Source: an uncultured Lachnospiraceae bacterium | GTDB taxonomy: Bacteria > Bacillota > Clostridia > Lachnospirales > Lachnospiraceae | NCBI GenBank assembly: GCA_910586645.1 | Contig: CAJUIS010000005.1 | Span: forward strand, 48,501-112,500 | Direction: 5' to 3' | Length of the DNA: 64,000 nucleotides | Shown: positions 30,268-39,768 of the stretch, in pieces | Layout: each line of letters begins with the position of its first letter | How positions within the stretch are numbered: position 1 is the first letter of the stretch | Program-made: the position numbers and the translations under genes | Notes under the pieces: generated by a model | Database searches by the model: none | Told to the model about the DNA's origin: nothing | What the model saw: the letters and a program-made list of their open reading frames with translations, nothing else

Positions 30268-32303
30268 GTTGTTTCCTCCCTTGCTTTTCCCGCCTGCTGT
30301 TTTTCCTCTTTTGAATTTTGGCTGGTTTTATAATATCCTGCCGACTGATCAAAATTCCCCCGCAAAAGATACTGGTTATTTAAATTCAGCACGCCTCTTG
30401 TCCTGCTTTCAATAAACCTTGTCAGCTTTTCCATATATTCTTCTTCGGTAATGCTTCCCTCCGCCACATACGTAAGCCCTTTTTCCCAGCTTGCCGTAAG
30501 CTCCGGATTTAAAAGTGATTTGATGGACGCATTGACCACGTCATAAATCATTTCTCCCAGCAGCGCAGGCGTGATTACCTGTGTTTTTTTGTTGAGCGCC
30601 AGATATTTATTTCCCACCAGCTTTTTTAAAATCTCGGCCCTTGTCGCGCTCGTGCCGATTCCGCTTCCTTTTATCTGCGAACGCAGCTCTTCATCCTCGA
30701 TTAACTGTCCCGCATTTTCCATTGCAAGAATCAGAGAGCCGGAATTGTACCGTTTGGGCGGGGACGTCTCTCCCTCTTTGATTTCATACCCTTCTGTTTT
30801 CAGTCCGTCTTTCTTTTTCAGCGTCACAATAAAATCGAGCAGCTCTTTATCAAAGGCGCAGGCTTCTTTCTCCTGGCTTTTTTTCTTCTGGAAGGAATAC
30901 TGCATAACTTTTAAGTATCCTTCTTCCACAAGAACTTTAAAGCTGGCAAAAAACAGTTCCTTTTCCGCCGCCATCGCCGTAAGGCTTATTTTCCGGTAGA
31001 CAGCCGCCGGGTAAAAAACGGCCAGAAACCGCCGCACAATGGCTTCATAAACGTTGACTGTACGCGCGTTTAACGATTTTAACGCGCCCATGCCCTGCCC
31101 GGTCGGAATGATAGCGTAGTGGTCTGTAATCTGTTTATCGTTGACATATCTTGTTTTTGCAATATTTTTATAAGCGCCTTTTTCCAGAATTTCTTCCGCA
31201 AACGGCTGCATACCGGGAATATTTTTAAGTCCCGCAATGTTTTTTGAAATTTCTTTCGCCACCGCCGAAGAAAGAACCCTTGCGTCTGTACGAGGATAAG
31301 TGACCAGTTTCTTTTCATATAATTCCTGCACAATGGCAAGCGTTTCATCCGGACTGACTTTAAAAAACCTGGAACAGTCGTTCTGGAGTTCCGCCAGATT
31401 GTATAAAAGAGGAGGATTTTTCGTTTCTTTTTTCTTTTCTGTTTTTTCCACAAGCATGGCCGCGCCGTCCAGGGATTCAATCAGTCTTTTTGCCGTCTCT
31501 TCTTTTAAAAATCCATTTTCTTTATAGAGTTCTTTTGACTGGAAATAAGCGGATTTTGGATTAACCCTCCATTCTGCGTCCACTGTCGTCCCATTCAGAT
31601 TTATTTTCGCGATGACACGGTAAAACGGCGTTTTGACAAAATCCCGGATTTCCCGCTCTCTGCGCACCACCATGCCAAGCACGCACGTCATCACGCGCCC
31701 GACGGAAATCACCGCATATTTTTCATGCAGATAGGAAGCGATGGCGTCTCCGTATTTTAAAGTCAGAAGCCTGGAAAAATTAATTCCCATCAGATAATCT
31801 TCTTTGGCCCGAAGATACGCGCTCTTGGCAATGTTGTCATATTCTGACAGATCTTTTGCTTCCCGTATGCCGCGCAGGATTTCTTCTTCTGTCTGGGAAT
31901 CAATCCAGACGCGTTTTCTGACTTTTCCCTGTACGCCGGCCATCTGCTCGACCAGACGGTAAATGTACTCTCCTTCCCGTCCTGAGTCGGTGCAGACATA
32001 AATCGTGTCAATGTCCTCTCTGTTGAGCAGCCCTTTTACGATGCCGTACTGATTTGCGGCAGTTCCGATAATTTCATATTTGAACTGCTCCGGAATAAAC
32101 GGCAGCGTTGATAAGCTCCATTTTTTATACTTGATATCGTATGCGTCCGGATAGCTCATTGTCACAAGATGTCCGACGCACCAGGTAACGACTGCTTTTT
32201 CCCCTTCTCTGTATCCGTTATAGCTTCTCATATCCATTTTCAGCGCTTTTGCAAACTCCTGCGCAACGCTTGGCTTTTCCGCTATAAACAATGCTTTTGC
32301 CAT
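30264..32303 (-). CDS. topB: DNA topoisomerase III
   Basis: A 679-residue type IA topoisomerase. The N-terminal Toprim domain starts with ALFIAEKPSVAQEFAKAL and includes VCTDSGREGEYIYRLV (acidic metal site). The active-site tyrosine is in KKLVTYPRTDARVL. GSGIGTSATRAEIL is the later family motif. It removes negative supercoils and decatenates DNA. No C-terminal zinc ribbon is present. It starts 12 bases after the acyl-CoA ligase stop and is coupled to the PH-domain gene. Plasmid and ICE-borne TopB proteins are similar, but nothing nearby suggests transfer. Confidence 0.94.
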   Translation of the reverse strand: MAKALFIAEKPSVAQEFAKALKMDMRSYNGYREGEKAVVTWCVGHLVTMSYPDAYDIKYKKWSLSTLPFIPEQFKYEIIGTAANQYGIVKGLLNREDIDTIYVCTDSGREGEYIYRLVEQMAGVQGKVRKRVWIDSQTEEEILRGIREAKDLSEYDNIAKSAYLRAKEDYLMGINFSRLLTLKYGDAIASYLHEKYAVISVGRVMTCVLGMVVRREREIRDFVKTPFYRVIAKINLNGTTVDAEWRVNPKSAYFQSKELYKENGFLKEETAKRLIESLDGAAMLVEKTEKKKETKNPPLLYNLAELQNDCSRFFKVSPDETLAIVQELYEKKLVTYPRTDARVLSSAVAKEISKNIAGLKNIPGMQPFAEEILEKGAYKNIAKTRYVNDKQITDHYAIIPTGQGMGALKSLNARTVNVYEAIVRRFLAVFYPAAVYRKISLTAMAAEKELFFASFKVLVEEGYLKVMQYSFQKKKSQEKEACAFDKELLDFIVTLKKKDGLKTEGYEIKEGETSPPKRYNSGSLILAMENAGQLIEDEELRSQIKGSGIGTSATRAEILKKLVGNKYLALNKKTQVITPALLGEMIYDVVNASIKSLLNPELTASWEKGLTYVAEGSITEEEYMEKLTRFIESRTRGVLNLNNQYLLRGNFDQSAGYYKTSQNSKEEKQQAGKAREETT

Positions 32304-32315
32304 AAATAAAATCCT

Positions 32316-33950
32316 CTATCCCATGTTCTGCTTTGCCACAAGCCGGTCTGCCCCGTATTTCTTTCTAAGCGCGGGCTTTTCAATTTTTCCGGTGGCATTT
32401 CTTGGAACTTCCGCAAAAATAATCTTTTTGGGACGTTTGTACCTTGGAAGCTCTTTGCAGAACTCGTTGATCTCTTCTTCCGTGCACTCCATGCCGCCTT
32501 TGACGGAAATAATCGCGCCCGTAATTTCTCCCAGACGTTCGTCCGGCAGTCCGATTACCGCCACATCCTGGACTTTTTCATATGCGCTTAAGAAATTTTC
32601 AATCTGAACGGGATAAATATTTTCTCCTCCGCTGACAATCACGTCTTTCTTCCGGTCTACCAGAAAATAAAACCCGTCCTCATCCATTTTCGCCATGTCG
32701 CCCGTATAAAGCCATCCGTCTTTTAGCGTCTCTGCCGTAGCCTGCGGATCATTGTAATAACAGGTCATAACGCCCGGCCCTTTCACGCAGAGTTCACCGA
32801 CTTCTCCCTGCGGCAGCGCGTTTCCGTTTTCATCTACGATTTTACATTTCCAGCGCCAGCCCGGCACGCCGATTGCGCCGACTTTATGGATATTTTCTAT
32901 GCCAAGATGCACGCATCCCGGCCCTGTCGATTCCGAAAGTCCATAATTGGTATCGTATAAATGATGCGGAAAATATTCTTTCCAGTGTTTTATCAGAGAC
33001 GGCGGCACAGGCTGCGCGCCAATGTGCATCAGCCTCCACTGATCCAGTTCGTAATCGGAAAGCTTCACATCTCCTTTATCAAGCGCAACGAGAATATCCT
33101 GCGCCCACGGCACCAAAAGCCAGACGATCGTACAATGCTCTTTGGATACGGCGTCCAGAATAATTTCCGGCGTTGTGCCTTTTAATAAGACAGCTTTGCT
33201 TCCCGCGCACAAACTTCCCATCCAGTGGAACTTCGCGCCTGTGTGATAAAGCGGAGGAATGCATAAAAACACATCGTTCCGGTCAGTCAGATGGTGCCTC
33301 TGCTCCATCTGCGCCGCCTGCGTCAGGCTCTCGTGGTTATGTAAAATCGCTTTTGGAAAACCTGTCGTCCCGGAAGAGAAATAAATAGCGGCGTCATCCT
33401 CCTCTTCCAGGCGCACAAGCGGCGCCTGGCTGGAACAGTCCGCCACCAGTTCCGGATAGCTTTCCGCAAACGTCGGACAGCCGTCCCCTACGTAAATCAG
33501 CAGACGCCCTTTGCTTAATTCCTCTTCTATGGATTCAATTCTTCCGATAAATTCCGGCCCGAAAAAGAGAATGTGAACCTGCGCCAAATCCGCGCAGTAT
33601 TTGATCTCATCCGCAGAAAAGCGAAAATTGAACGGGACTGCGATCGCCCCTGTTTTTAAAATCCCAAAATAAATCGGAAGCCATTCCAGACAGTTAAACA
33701 TCAGGATCGCCACACGATCCCCTTTCTGGATTCCGCGTCCAAGCAGCATATTGGCCACGCGGTTGGCTTTTTCATCAAAAATGCTCCATGTAATCTCCCT
33801 CCGGTACGGAACGGCAGAAGTCTGCTGCACCAAATCATATTCTTTCCAGGTCGTTTTTCTCGTATCCTTCACCAGAGGATTTAACTCCACCAGCGCAACC
33901 TCGTCACTGTATAATTTGTGGTTCCTCTCCAGTAAATCTGTTACAGGCAT
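32316..33950 (-). CDS. Acyl-CoA synthetase (AMP-forming)
   Basis: A 544-residue adenylate-forming enzyme. The P-loop is YFSSGTTGFPKAI (about residues 193-205), the adenine-binding motif DTNYGLSESTG (about 334-344), the hinge motif GWLYTGDMAKMDEDGFYFLVDR (about 412-433) and the C-terminal lysine loop NATGKIEKPAL. It activates a carboxylic acid to its CoA thioester. The exact substrate cannot be read; fatty, aromatic or bile acids are all possible. It is divergent from an amidohydrolase gene and precedes topB by 12 bases. Confidence 0.87.
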   Translation of the reverse strand: MPVTDLLERNHKLYSDEVALVELNPLVKDTRKTTWKEYDLVQQTSAVPYRREITWSIFDEKANRVANMLLGRGIQKGDRVAILMFNCLEWLPIYFGILKTGAIAVPFNFRFSADEIKYCADLAQVHILFFGPEFIGRIESIEEELSKGRLLIYVGDGCPTFAESYPELVADCSSQAPLVRLEEEDDAAIYFSSGTTGFPKAILHNHESLTQAAQMEQRHHLTDRNDVFLCIPPLYHTGAKFHWMGSLCAGSKAVLLKGTTPEIILDAVSKEHCTIVWLLVPWAQDILVALDKGDVKLSDYELDQWRLMHIGAQPVPPSLIKHWKEYFPHHLYDTNYGLSESTGPGCVHLGIENIHKVGAIGVPGWRWKCKIVDENGNALPQGEVGELCVKGPGVMTCYYNDPQATAETLKDGWLYTGDMAKMDEDGFYFLVDRKKDVIVSGGENIYPVQIENFLSAYEKVQDVAVIGLPDERLGEITGAIISVKGGMECTEEEINEFCKELPRYKRPKKIIFAEVPRNATGKIEKPALRKKYGADRLVAKQNMG

Positions 33951-34243
33951 AATGTAATTCTCCTTTATGATGTAATTTGTTATTTGCCGTACGCTCTTTT
34001 TGTGATAACTTCTGACATTCCGGCGTCCCTACAGGTCTTTTTTGAATGACGCGGTTCTCCTCCCGAAAAAATCATCAAAAATATATCAGTGAGACGTTTT
34101 GCACTTCTAAAGTTTAAATTCCTAAAGTAAAAATAACAGAATAAACTTCTCATAAGCCCTGTGTTTCATTCTATCATATAATCCGGATGTTTAAAAGATT
34201 TCTTTGAAAATTATCGCAGAAATCCATTTTCTGCTATTTACCG
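33951..34243. other. Divergent regulatory gap with a 15-base direct repeat
   Basis: The 379-base gap between the acyl-CoA ligase and the amidohydrolase contains no gene. CTAAAGT occurs twice in the same phase at 34107-34113 and 34122-34128, a 15-base period. On the minus strand TATGATAGAAT (near 34175) is a possible -10 region for the ligase gene, which would then have a leader of more than 200 bases. Nothing further is recognisable. Confidence 0.4.
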
Positions 34244-34272
34244 TTGATTAAAAATTATTTTTCGTCTATACT
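34244..34272 (+). promoter_or_regulatory. Promoter of the amidohydrolase gene
   Basis: TTGATT (34244-34249), 17 bases, TATACT (34267-34272), 57 bases before the ATG at 34330. Confidence 0.8.
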
Positions 34273-34329
34273 GGAGTGTGTTTGAAAATCCAAAAACAGC
34301 AAAACAAAATTTCAAACGGAGGAATCACA

Positions 34330-35193
34330 ATGACGATAGATTTTCACACCCATACATTTCCAGATGCAATTTCCGGAAAAGTCCTGGAAAAATTAAGCAG
34401 GCTGTCCCACACAAAATACTTCACAGACGGCTCCGCAGGCGGGCTTGCCGCTTCCATGAAAAAAGCGGGCATTGATTATTCTGTCAACCTTCCCGTTATG
34501 ACAAGCGCGGATCAGGTGGAGAAAGTCAATTCTGCGCTGATTGCCGGACAAGAATCTCTGAAAGACCTTGGCATCCTCACATTTGGCGGGATGCATCCGG
34601 ATTATGAAAATTACAAAGATGAATTGATCCGCTTAAGGCAGCATAAGATATGCGGCATCAAAATCCATCCCGCATACCAGAATACGGACATTGACGACAA
34701 AAAAATGATGCGCATTATAGATTTCGCTTCGGAACAGGGACTTATCGTATTAACCCACGCCGGAATTGACATCGGCATTTATGGCCGCAATTACACTTCC
34801 GTACCGCAGATTTTAAAAATTATAGATGAAGTCCGTCCGGAGAAATTTGTCCTGGCCCACATGGGAAACTGGGGCCTGTGGGAAGATGTTGAGCGCGATC
34901 TCGCCGGGGCTCCCGTCTGGTTTGACACGGCCTTTGCCATCGGGCCGATTACGCAGGACGATGCAAAAAGCGGCACGCCCTATCTTTCCTTTAATTTAAC
35001 AGAAGAAGCTTTTCTGCGCATAGTGAAAAAGCACGGCGCAGACAGAATCCTGTTTGCCACAGACTCCCCCTGGGAAGACCAGAGCGATTATATAAAACGA
35101 ATCAGCAGATTTCCTTTATCTAAAGAAGAAAAGAAGATGATCTTAGGGGAAAACGCCAGGAAACTGCTTTCCTTTCCATCTGTTTTCTCCTGA
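34330..35193 (+). CDS. Amidohydrolase-family metal-dependent hydrolase or decarboxylase
   Basis: A 287-residue TIM-barrel protein of the amidohydrolase_2 family. The metal-binding HxH is in IDFHTHTFPDA (residues 5-7), further ligands are in GIKIHPAYQN, VLTHAGID, LAHMGNWG and FATDSPWED. The family includes hydrolases and nonoxidative decarboxylases of aromatic acids; the reaction here is unknown. The ATG at 34330 has GGAGG seven bases upstream, and the frame upstream holds the promoter. It is convergent with paaK and shares its terminator. Confidence 0.85.
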   Translation: MTIDFHTHTFPDAISGKVLEKLSRLSHTKYFTDGSAGGLAASMKKAGIDYSVNLPVMTSADQVEKVNSALIAGQESLKDLGILTFGGMHPDYENYKDELIRLRQHKICGIKIHPAYQNTDIDDKKMMRIIDFASEQGLIVLTHAGIDIGIYGRNYTSVPQILKIIDEVRPEKFVLAHMGNWGLWEDVERDLAGAPVWFDTAFAIGPITQDDAKSGTPYLSFNLTEEAFLRIVKKHGADRILFATDSPWEDQSDYIKRISRFPLSKEEKKMILGENARKLLSFPSVFS

Positions 35194-35236
35194 AATCTTA
35201 CCCTCAGCAGACAAGGGGATTCATTCCTTTCACTTC

Positions 35237-35297
35237 AGGAAAAAATCCTATGGAAAATCCGGCATGAAAAAACCGGATCTCCATAGGATTCTTTTTT
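35237..35297. terminator. Bidirectional terminator between convergent genes
   Basis: AATCCTATGG...CCATAGGATT encloses AATCCGG...CCGGAT, giving a long two-part stem. A T-run (CTTTTTT) follows on the plus strand, and the A-run before it gives a T-run on the minus strand. It can serve both the amidohydrolase gene and paaK. Confidence 0.9.
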
Positions 35298-36597
35298 AAT
35301 ATAAATGTCTCTTATCCACCACGCGGACTGCCTTGCCCTCGCTTCTTGTAATTGTCTTCGGCTCTACCACTTTAACGTCTACTTTAATGCCCAGCATGGA
35401 TTTTAAACCGGACACAATCTTCTTTTCCCGTTCCGGAATCGTCTTTGTCGGATTCTGCGCCATCTCCGGCGTCAGCTCTACCTGAACTTCAATTGTATCG
35501 TTGTTGCCCACACGATCCACGACAATCTGATAATTCGCCTGATACCCCTGATTTAAAAGAACCGTTTCAATCTGGGACGGCCATACGTTGACGCCTTTGA
35601 CAACCATCATATCGTCGCTTCGTCCCTTCGGCTTCATCATACGCACATGAGTGCGTCCGCAGGAGCATTTCTTTCTTGTCAGACGGCAGAGATCGCGTGT
35701 GCGGTAACGCATCAGCGGAAACGCCTTCTTGGTAATACAGGTAAATACAAGTTCTCCAAGTTCTCCTTCCGGAAGGACTTCTCCCGTATCCGGGTTGATA
35801 ATCTCCGCAATAAAATGATCTTCCTGAATATGCATTCCGGCCTGTTCTTCACATTCAAACGATACGCCCGGCCCTGAAATTTCTGTCAGTCCATAGATGT
35901 CGTATGCTTTGATGCCAAGGGATTCTTCGATATTATGGCGCATCTCTTCCGTCCATGGCTCCGCGCCAAAAATGCCGGCCTTTAAATGAATCTGATCTTT
36001 TAAGCCTCTTTCACTGACGGCTTCGCCCAGATTTGCGGCATAAGAAGGCGTACAGCAGAGAATCGTGGAACCAAGATCCGTCATAAACTGTAACTGCCGT
36101 TCCGTATTTCCCGAAGACATCGGAAGCGTTAAACAGCCTACTTTATGGGAACCGCCGTTTAATCCCGGACCTCCGGTAAAAAGCCCGTATCCATAACAGA
36201 CATGGCAGACATCCTCTTTTGTGCCGCCGGCGGCAACGATTGCTCTCGCGCAGCATTCTTCCCAGATGTCAATGTCTTCCTGCGTATAAAACGCAACAAC
36301 GCGGCGGCCTGTCGTCCCGCTTGTGGACTGAATGCGCACACAGTCCGAAAGAGGCGTTGCCAAAAGCCCATACGGATACTGGTCGCGAAGATCGTCTTTA
36401 CTGATAAACGGCAGCTTGTACAAGTCATCCGTTCCTTTCACATCTTCCGGCTTTACTCCGGCTGCATCCATCTTATTCCGGTAAAACTCTACATTGTCAT
36501 AGACATACCGCACCTGTTTTGCCAGCCGTTCACTCTGGAGTTTCTGAAGCTCTTCCACCGGCATGGTTTCAATCTCTGGCTGATAATAATTCTTCAT
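35296..36597 (-). CDS. paaK: Phenylacetate-CoA ligase
   Basis: A 433-residue adenylate-forming enzyme of the PaaK type. It has the characteristic start (SERLAKQVRYVYDNVEFYRN), the P-loop STSGTTGRRVVAFYTQ (about 93-108), YGYGLFTGGPG, DIYGLTEISGPG and the C-terminal TRSEGKAVRVVDKRHLY. It links aryl-acetates to CoA, or runs in reverse to form ATP. It lies 39 bases after iorB, forming an iorA-iorB-paaK unit seen in many anaerobes that ferment aromatic amino acids. Confidence 0.94.
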   Translation of the reverse strand: MKNYYQPEIETMPVEELQKLQSERLAKQVRYVYDNVEFYRNKMDAAGVKPEDVKGTDDLYKLPFISKDDLRDQYPYGLLATPLSDCVRIQSTSGTTGRRVVAFYTQEDIDIWEECCARAIVAAGGTKEDVCHVCYGYGLFTGGPGLNGGSHKVGCLTLPMSSGNTERQLQFMTDLGSTILCCTPSYAANLGEAVSERGLKDQIHLKAGIFGAEPWTEEMRHNIEESLGIKAYDIYGLTEISGPGVSFECEEQAGMHIQEDHFIAEIINPDTGEVLPEGELGELVFTCITKKAFPLMRYRTRDLCRLTRKKCSCGRTHVRMMKPKGRSDDMMVVKGVNVWPSQIETVLLNQGYQANYQIVVDRVGNNDTIEVQVELTPEMAQNPTKTIPEREKKIVSGLKSMLGIKVDVKVVEPKTITRSEGKAVRVVDKRHLY

Positions 36598-36636
36598 TTT
36601 TCTTCTCCATTCATTTATAGTATTGTTTTCGATCCC

Positions 36637-37215
36637 TTACGCATCTCCGCGGCCTGCCAGAAACGCTTTATGATTCAGCTCTGCAAACCTGGCAGGAACG
36701 CAGGCTTCTATCGCATTCTGCCATTTTTCCACAGAAATGTCAAAATATTTCGACAAACGGCCCATAAGCACAATATTAACGGCTTTTGCGGAGCCTGCAG
36801 CCTCGGCAAGAGATAAACAATCCATAGCGTCCACAAGAATTCCCTTTTCCTGTATTTTCTCAATCAGGTTTTCCGGATAGGAAGCCGCTCCGGTAATGAC
36901 CGGCATCGGATCAATTTCCTGCGTATTCACCACAATCCTGCCGTCTTCTTTCAGATATTCAATATAACGGGCCGCTTCCAGTTTTTCGAAGGAAACAATA
37001 AAATCCGCTTCCCCTTTATCAATAATCGGGGAATAAACTTTTTCCCCAAACCTTACATATGTTACGACGCTTCCCCCGCGCTGGCTCATGCCGTGCACTT
37101 CGGATACTTTTACATCATATCCTTCTTCCAAAAACAGATGTCCAAGCAGCTTGCTCGCAAGCAAAGATCCCTGCCCTCCTACGCCGACAATCATAATATT
37201 TTTCGTCATCTTCAC
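36637..37215 (-). CDS. iorB: Indolepyruvate:ferredoxin oxidoreductase, beta subunit
   Basis: A 192-residue gamma-type subunit of the 2-oxoacid oxidoreductase family, starting KNIMIVGVGGQGSLLASKLL and containing EVHGMSQRGGSVVTYVRFG, both diagnostic. With IorA it oxidatively decarboxylates indolepyruvate and other aryl-pyruvates to aryl-acetyl-CoA, reducing ferredoxin. It overlaps the iorA stop by four bases (ATGA). Length is normal for IorB. Confidence 0.95.
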   Translation of the reverse strand: MKMTKNIMIVGVGGQGSLLASKLLGHLFLEEGYDVKVSEVHGMSQRGGSVVTYVRFGEKVYSPIIDKGEADFIVSFEKLEAARYIEYLKEDGRIVVNTQEIDPMPVITGAASYPENLIEKIQEKGILVDAMDCLSLAEAAGSAKAVNIVLMGRLSKYFDISVEKWQNAIEACVPARFAELNHKAFLAGRGDA

Positions 37216-38948
37216 ACCTCCCCTGACTGTAACGCGTCAAACTTACATAACTGCTGGCAAACGCCGCATCCTACGCACAACGTATTGTCAATCGCCGCTT
37301 TGCCGTTCTTTATGCTGATTGCGGGACAGCCAAGCCGCATACAGGATTTGCATCCGGTACAATTTTTCATTTCCACGGTCAGCGGAGCGTTGTGTTTTAC
37401 ATATTTTAAAAGCGCACACGGACGTCTGCTGATAATGACAGACGGCTCCTTTGCCGCAAGTTCTTCTTTTAATATTTTTTCACATTCGTCAAGCTGATAA
37501 GGATCCGCAACGCGAACCCGTTCAAATCCCATAGCCCGGCACAGACTCTCCAAATCAATTTTTCCGGCCGGCTCTCCTTTGATATTGCGGCCCGTTGTCG
37601 GATTCTGCTGATGTCCTGTCATACCGGTAATGGAATTATCCAGAATAATTACCGTCGAATTGCTCTGGTTGTAAGCAATATTTGCAAGTCCCGTCATGCC
37701 GGAATGCATAAAAGTGGAATCTCCGATAACTGCCACCGTCTTTTTCTCGCTCTCTTCTCCAAGCGCTTTGTTAAATCCGTGAATGGAACTTACGGAGGCG
37801 CCCATACAAAGCGTCATCTCCATTGCATTTAAAGGAGCCACCGCCCCAAGCGTATAACATCCGATATCCCCAAGCACTGTACATTTATTTTTTGACAATA
37901 TGTAAAACAAACCTCTGTGCGGACATCCGGCGCACATCACAGGCGGACGGTTCGGGAGCGTCTCAGAAAGCGTCTTATAAGACGGAACCGAAACCCCAAG
38001 CTTTTCCGCAATCAGATTCTGCGTATATTCCCCTTCCATCGGAAGCGCGTCTTTTCCCGTCACGGAAAGCCCAAGCGCCCTGCAGTGGTTTTCAATGATC
38101 GGATCCAGCTCTTCTACAATTACAAGCTTATCCACTCTTGCCGCAAAATTCAAAATCAGTTTTTCCGGCAGAGGATTGATAAGCCCCAGCTTCAAAATGC
38201 TGGCATTTTCTCCAAAGATTTCTTTCACATACTGGTAACTCGTAGAGGAAGTAATAATGCCCAGCTTCGTATCTCCCATTTCCACACGGTTAAATTCACA
38301 GTCTTCCGCATATGCAATCAAATCCTTCGTACGCTCTTCTACAACAGGATGACGGCGGATGGCGTTTGCCGGCATCATAACATATTTTGCAATATTCTTC
38401 TCATAAGGGCGATCCTCTGGAACTATCCTGTCTTTCGTCTCTACAACGCTCTGGGAATGCGCAACCCTGGTACACATTTTAATGATGACAGGGGTGTCAA
38501 ATCTTTCAGACAGCTCATATGCTTTTTTTGCAAACTCACAGGCTTCCTTTGAATCAGACGGCTCTAACATCGGCAGCTTTGCCGCAACCGCATGATGGCG
38601 GGAATCCTGTTCATTCTGGGACGAATGCATACCGGCGTCGTCCGCCACGCAAATCACCATGCCCGCGTTCACTCCGGTATAAGAGCAGGTAAAAAGCGGG
38701 TCTGCCGCAACGTTTAACCCTACGTGCTTCATCCCGCAAAAACTTCTTTTTCCGGCAAGCGAAGCTCCAAACGCAACTTCCATCGCCACTTTTTCATTTG
38801 GTGCCCATTCGCAGTAAATTTCATCATATTTTGCGGCCTCTTCCGTAACTTCGGTACTTGGAGTGCCCGGATAACTGGATACCACGGAGCATCCCGCTTC
38901 ATACAACCCCCGTGCCAGGGCCTGGTTGCCCAACATCAGCTGTTTCAT
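37212..38948 (-). CDS. iorA: Indolepyruvate:ferredoxin oxidoreductase, alpha subunit
   Basis: A 578-residue ThDP enzyme. The pyrimidine-binding half is N-terminal (LMLGNQALARGLYEAGCSVV, SSYPGTPSTEV); the ThDP-diphosphate half has GDIGCYTLG and VAVIGDSTFMHSGMTGL. The C-terminus carries two ferredoxin-like clusters, NCTGCKSCMRLGCPAI and CVGCGVCQQLCKF. The ATG at 38948 has AAAGGA upstream; the frame is open to 38981. It is the first gene of the iorA-iorB-paaK operon. Confidence 0.95.
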   Translation of the reverse strand: MKQLMLGNQALARGLYEAGCSVVSSYPGTPSTEVTEEAAKYDEIYCEWAPNEKVAMEVAFGASLAGKRSFCGMKHVGLNVAADPLFTCSYTGVNAGMVICVADDAGMHSSQNEQDSRHHAVAAKLPMLEPSDSKEACEFAKKAYELSERFDTPVIIKMCTRVAHSQSVVETKDRIVPEDRPYEKNIAKYVMMPANAIRRHPVVEERTKDLIAYAEDCEFNRVEMGDTKLGIITSSTSYQYVKEIFGENASILKLGLINPLPEKLILNFAARVDKLVIVEELDPIIENHCRALGLSVTGKDALPMEGEYTQNLIAEKLGVSVPSYKTLSETLPNRPPVMCAGCPHRGLFYILSKNKCTVLGDIGCYTLGAVAPLNAMEMTLCMGASVSSIHGFNKALGEESEKKTVAVIGDSTFMHSGMTGLANIAYNQSNSTVIILDNSITGMTGHQQNPTTGRNIKGEPAGKIDLESLCRAMGFERVRVADPYQLDECEKILKEELAAKEPSVIISRRPCALLKYVKHNAPLTVEMKNCTGCKSCMRLGCPAISIKNGKAAIDNTLCVGCGVCQQLCKFDALQSGEV

Positions 38949-39017
38949 AAATTGACATCCTTTCTTCGGTATATTTATCACAAAAGCTGTGAATTTTTAT
39001 TCATGCACAACATAGCT

Positions 39018-39046
39018 ATCATATCATACTGTTTTTTATTTTTCAA
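39018..39046 (-). promoter_or_regulatory. Promoter of the iorA-iorB-paaK operon
   Basis: TTGAAA (39046-39041), 17 bases, TATGAT (39023-39018) on the minus strand, about 70 bases before the iorA start. Confidence 0.75.
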
Positions 39047-39047
39047 A

Positions 39048-39611
39048 TCATTTATGCGAAACTGAGGCAGGATTCCCGCCGTCCGCTTTTAAAATATCAA
39101 TCTGGCACATCCGCATCGTATCAAGAGCCGCCTGATGCGTCTTAAGCGTAACGCCTGCGCAGCAGTCCGCATCCACGCAGATTTCCGCATCCGGAAAGTG
39201 CGCTTTTAACAAAAGCGCGTTTGACACAACGCAGATATCCGTACACAATCCAATCAGTTCTATTTTTATGCCTTCTTCCCCTTTTATCCCGCGGATCTTT
39301 TCCACCAGCTTTGTGGACGCAAACGCATCCTTCTCAACCGTTTCGTAATCTTTTCCCGCCAGCGCGCCAAACACTTCCCCGTTTAAAAGCCATCCGTCCG
39401 TAAGCCTGATGCAGTGCGGCGTCGGAAGCTTCCTCCCCTCCGGCGTGTCCAGATAATCAGCCGAATGCGTATCCAGCGTGACAAATATTTTACCGTCAAA
39501 CTCCCGGATTTTAACGGCGGCCCTGCCGGCGGCAGAGACAGCTTCCTCTGACCCAAGAACCCCGTCAACAAAATCATTCTGCATATCTACAACAATCAAT
39601 ATGTTTTTCAT
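39048..39611 (-). CDS. Nicotinamidase / isochorismatase-like cysteine hydrolase
   Basis: A 187-residue protein: ILIVVDMQNDFVDGVL (catalytic aspartate about residue 9), FVTLDTHSADYLDTPEGRKLP with the metal-binding DxHxxxY-H pattern, and the nucleophile in LIGLCTDICVVSNALLLK. This matches nicotinamidase (PncA) well, which deamidates nicotinamide to nicotinate for NAD salvage. The ATG at 39611 has AAAAGGAAAAGAG upstream; the frame is open to 39716. Its stop lies just before the ior promoter. Confidence 0.87.
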   Translation of the reverse strand: MKNILIVVDMQNDFVDGVLGSEEAVSAAGRAAVKIREFDGKIFVTLDTHSADYLDTPEGRKLPTPHCIRLTDGWLLNGEVFGALAGKDYETVEKDAFASTKLVEKIRGIKGEEGIKIELIGLCTDICVVSNALLLKAHFPDAEICVDADCCAGVTLKTHQAALDTMRMCQIDILKADGGNPASVSHK

Positions 39612-39768
39612 AAAATCTCTTTTCCTTTTCCCTTCCATATATATATCATTCATTATACATAAAACAAAGCGTTTGAAAACTGTTTTTTTCAACAAAAACC
39701 GATTTTGGGGATGCAATCTGTTTATAAAAATGTTACAATAAGAGAATCAATATACAGGGAGGTTTTGT

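Noticed and set aside
30264..32303. topB as a marker of an integrative element
   Set aside because: ICE-borne topB genes exist, but its neighbours here are ordinary metabolic and envelope genes with no transfer genes.
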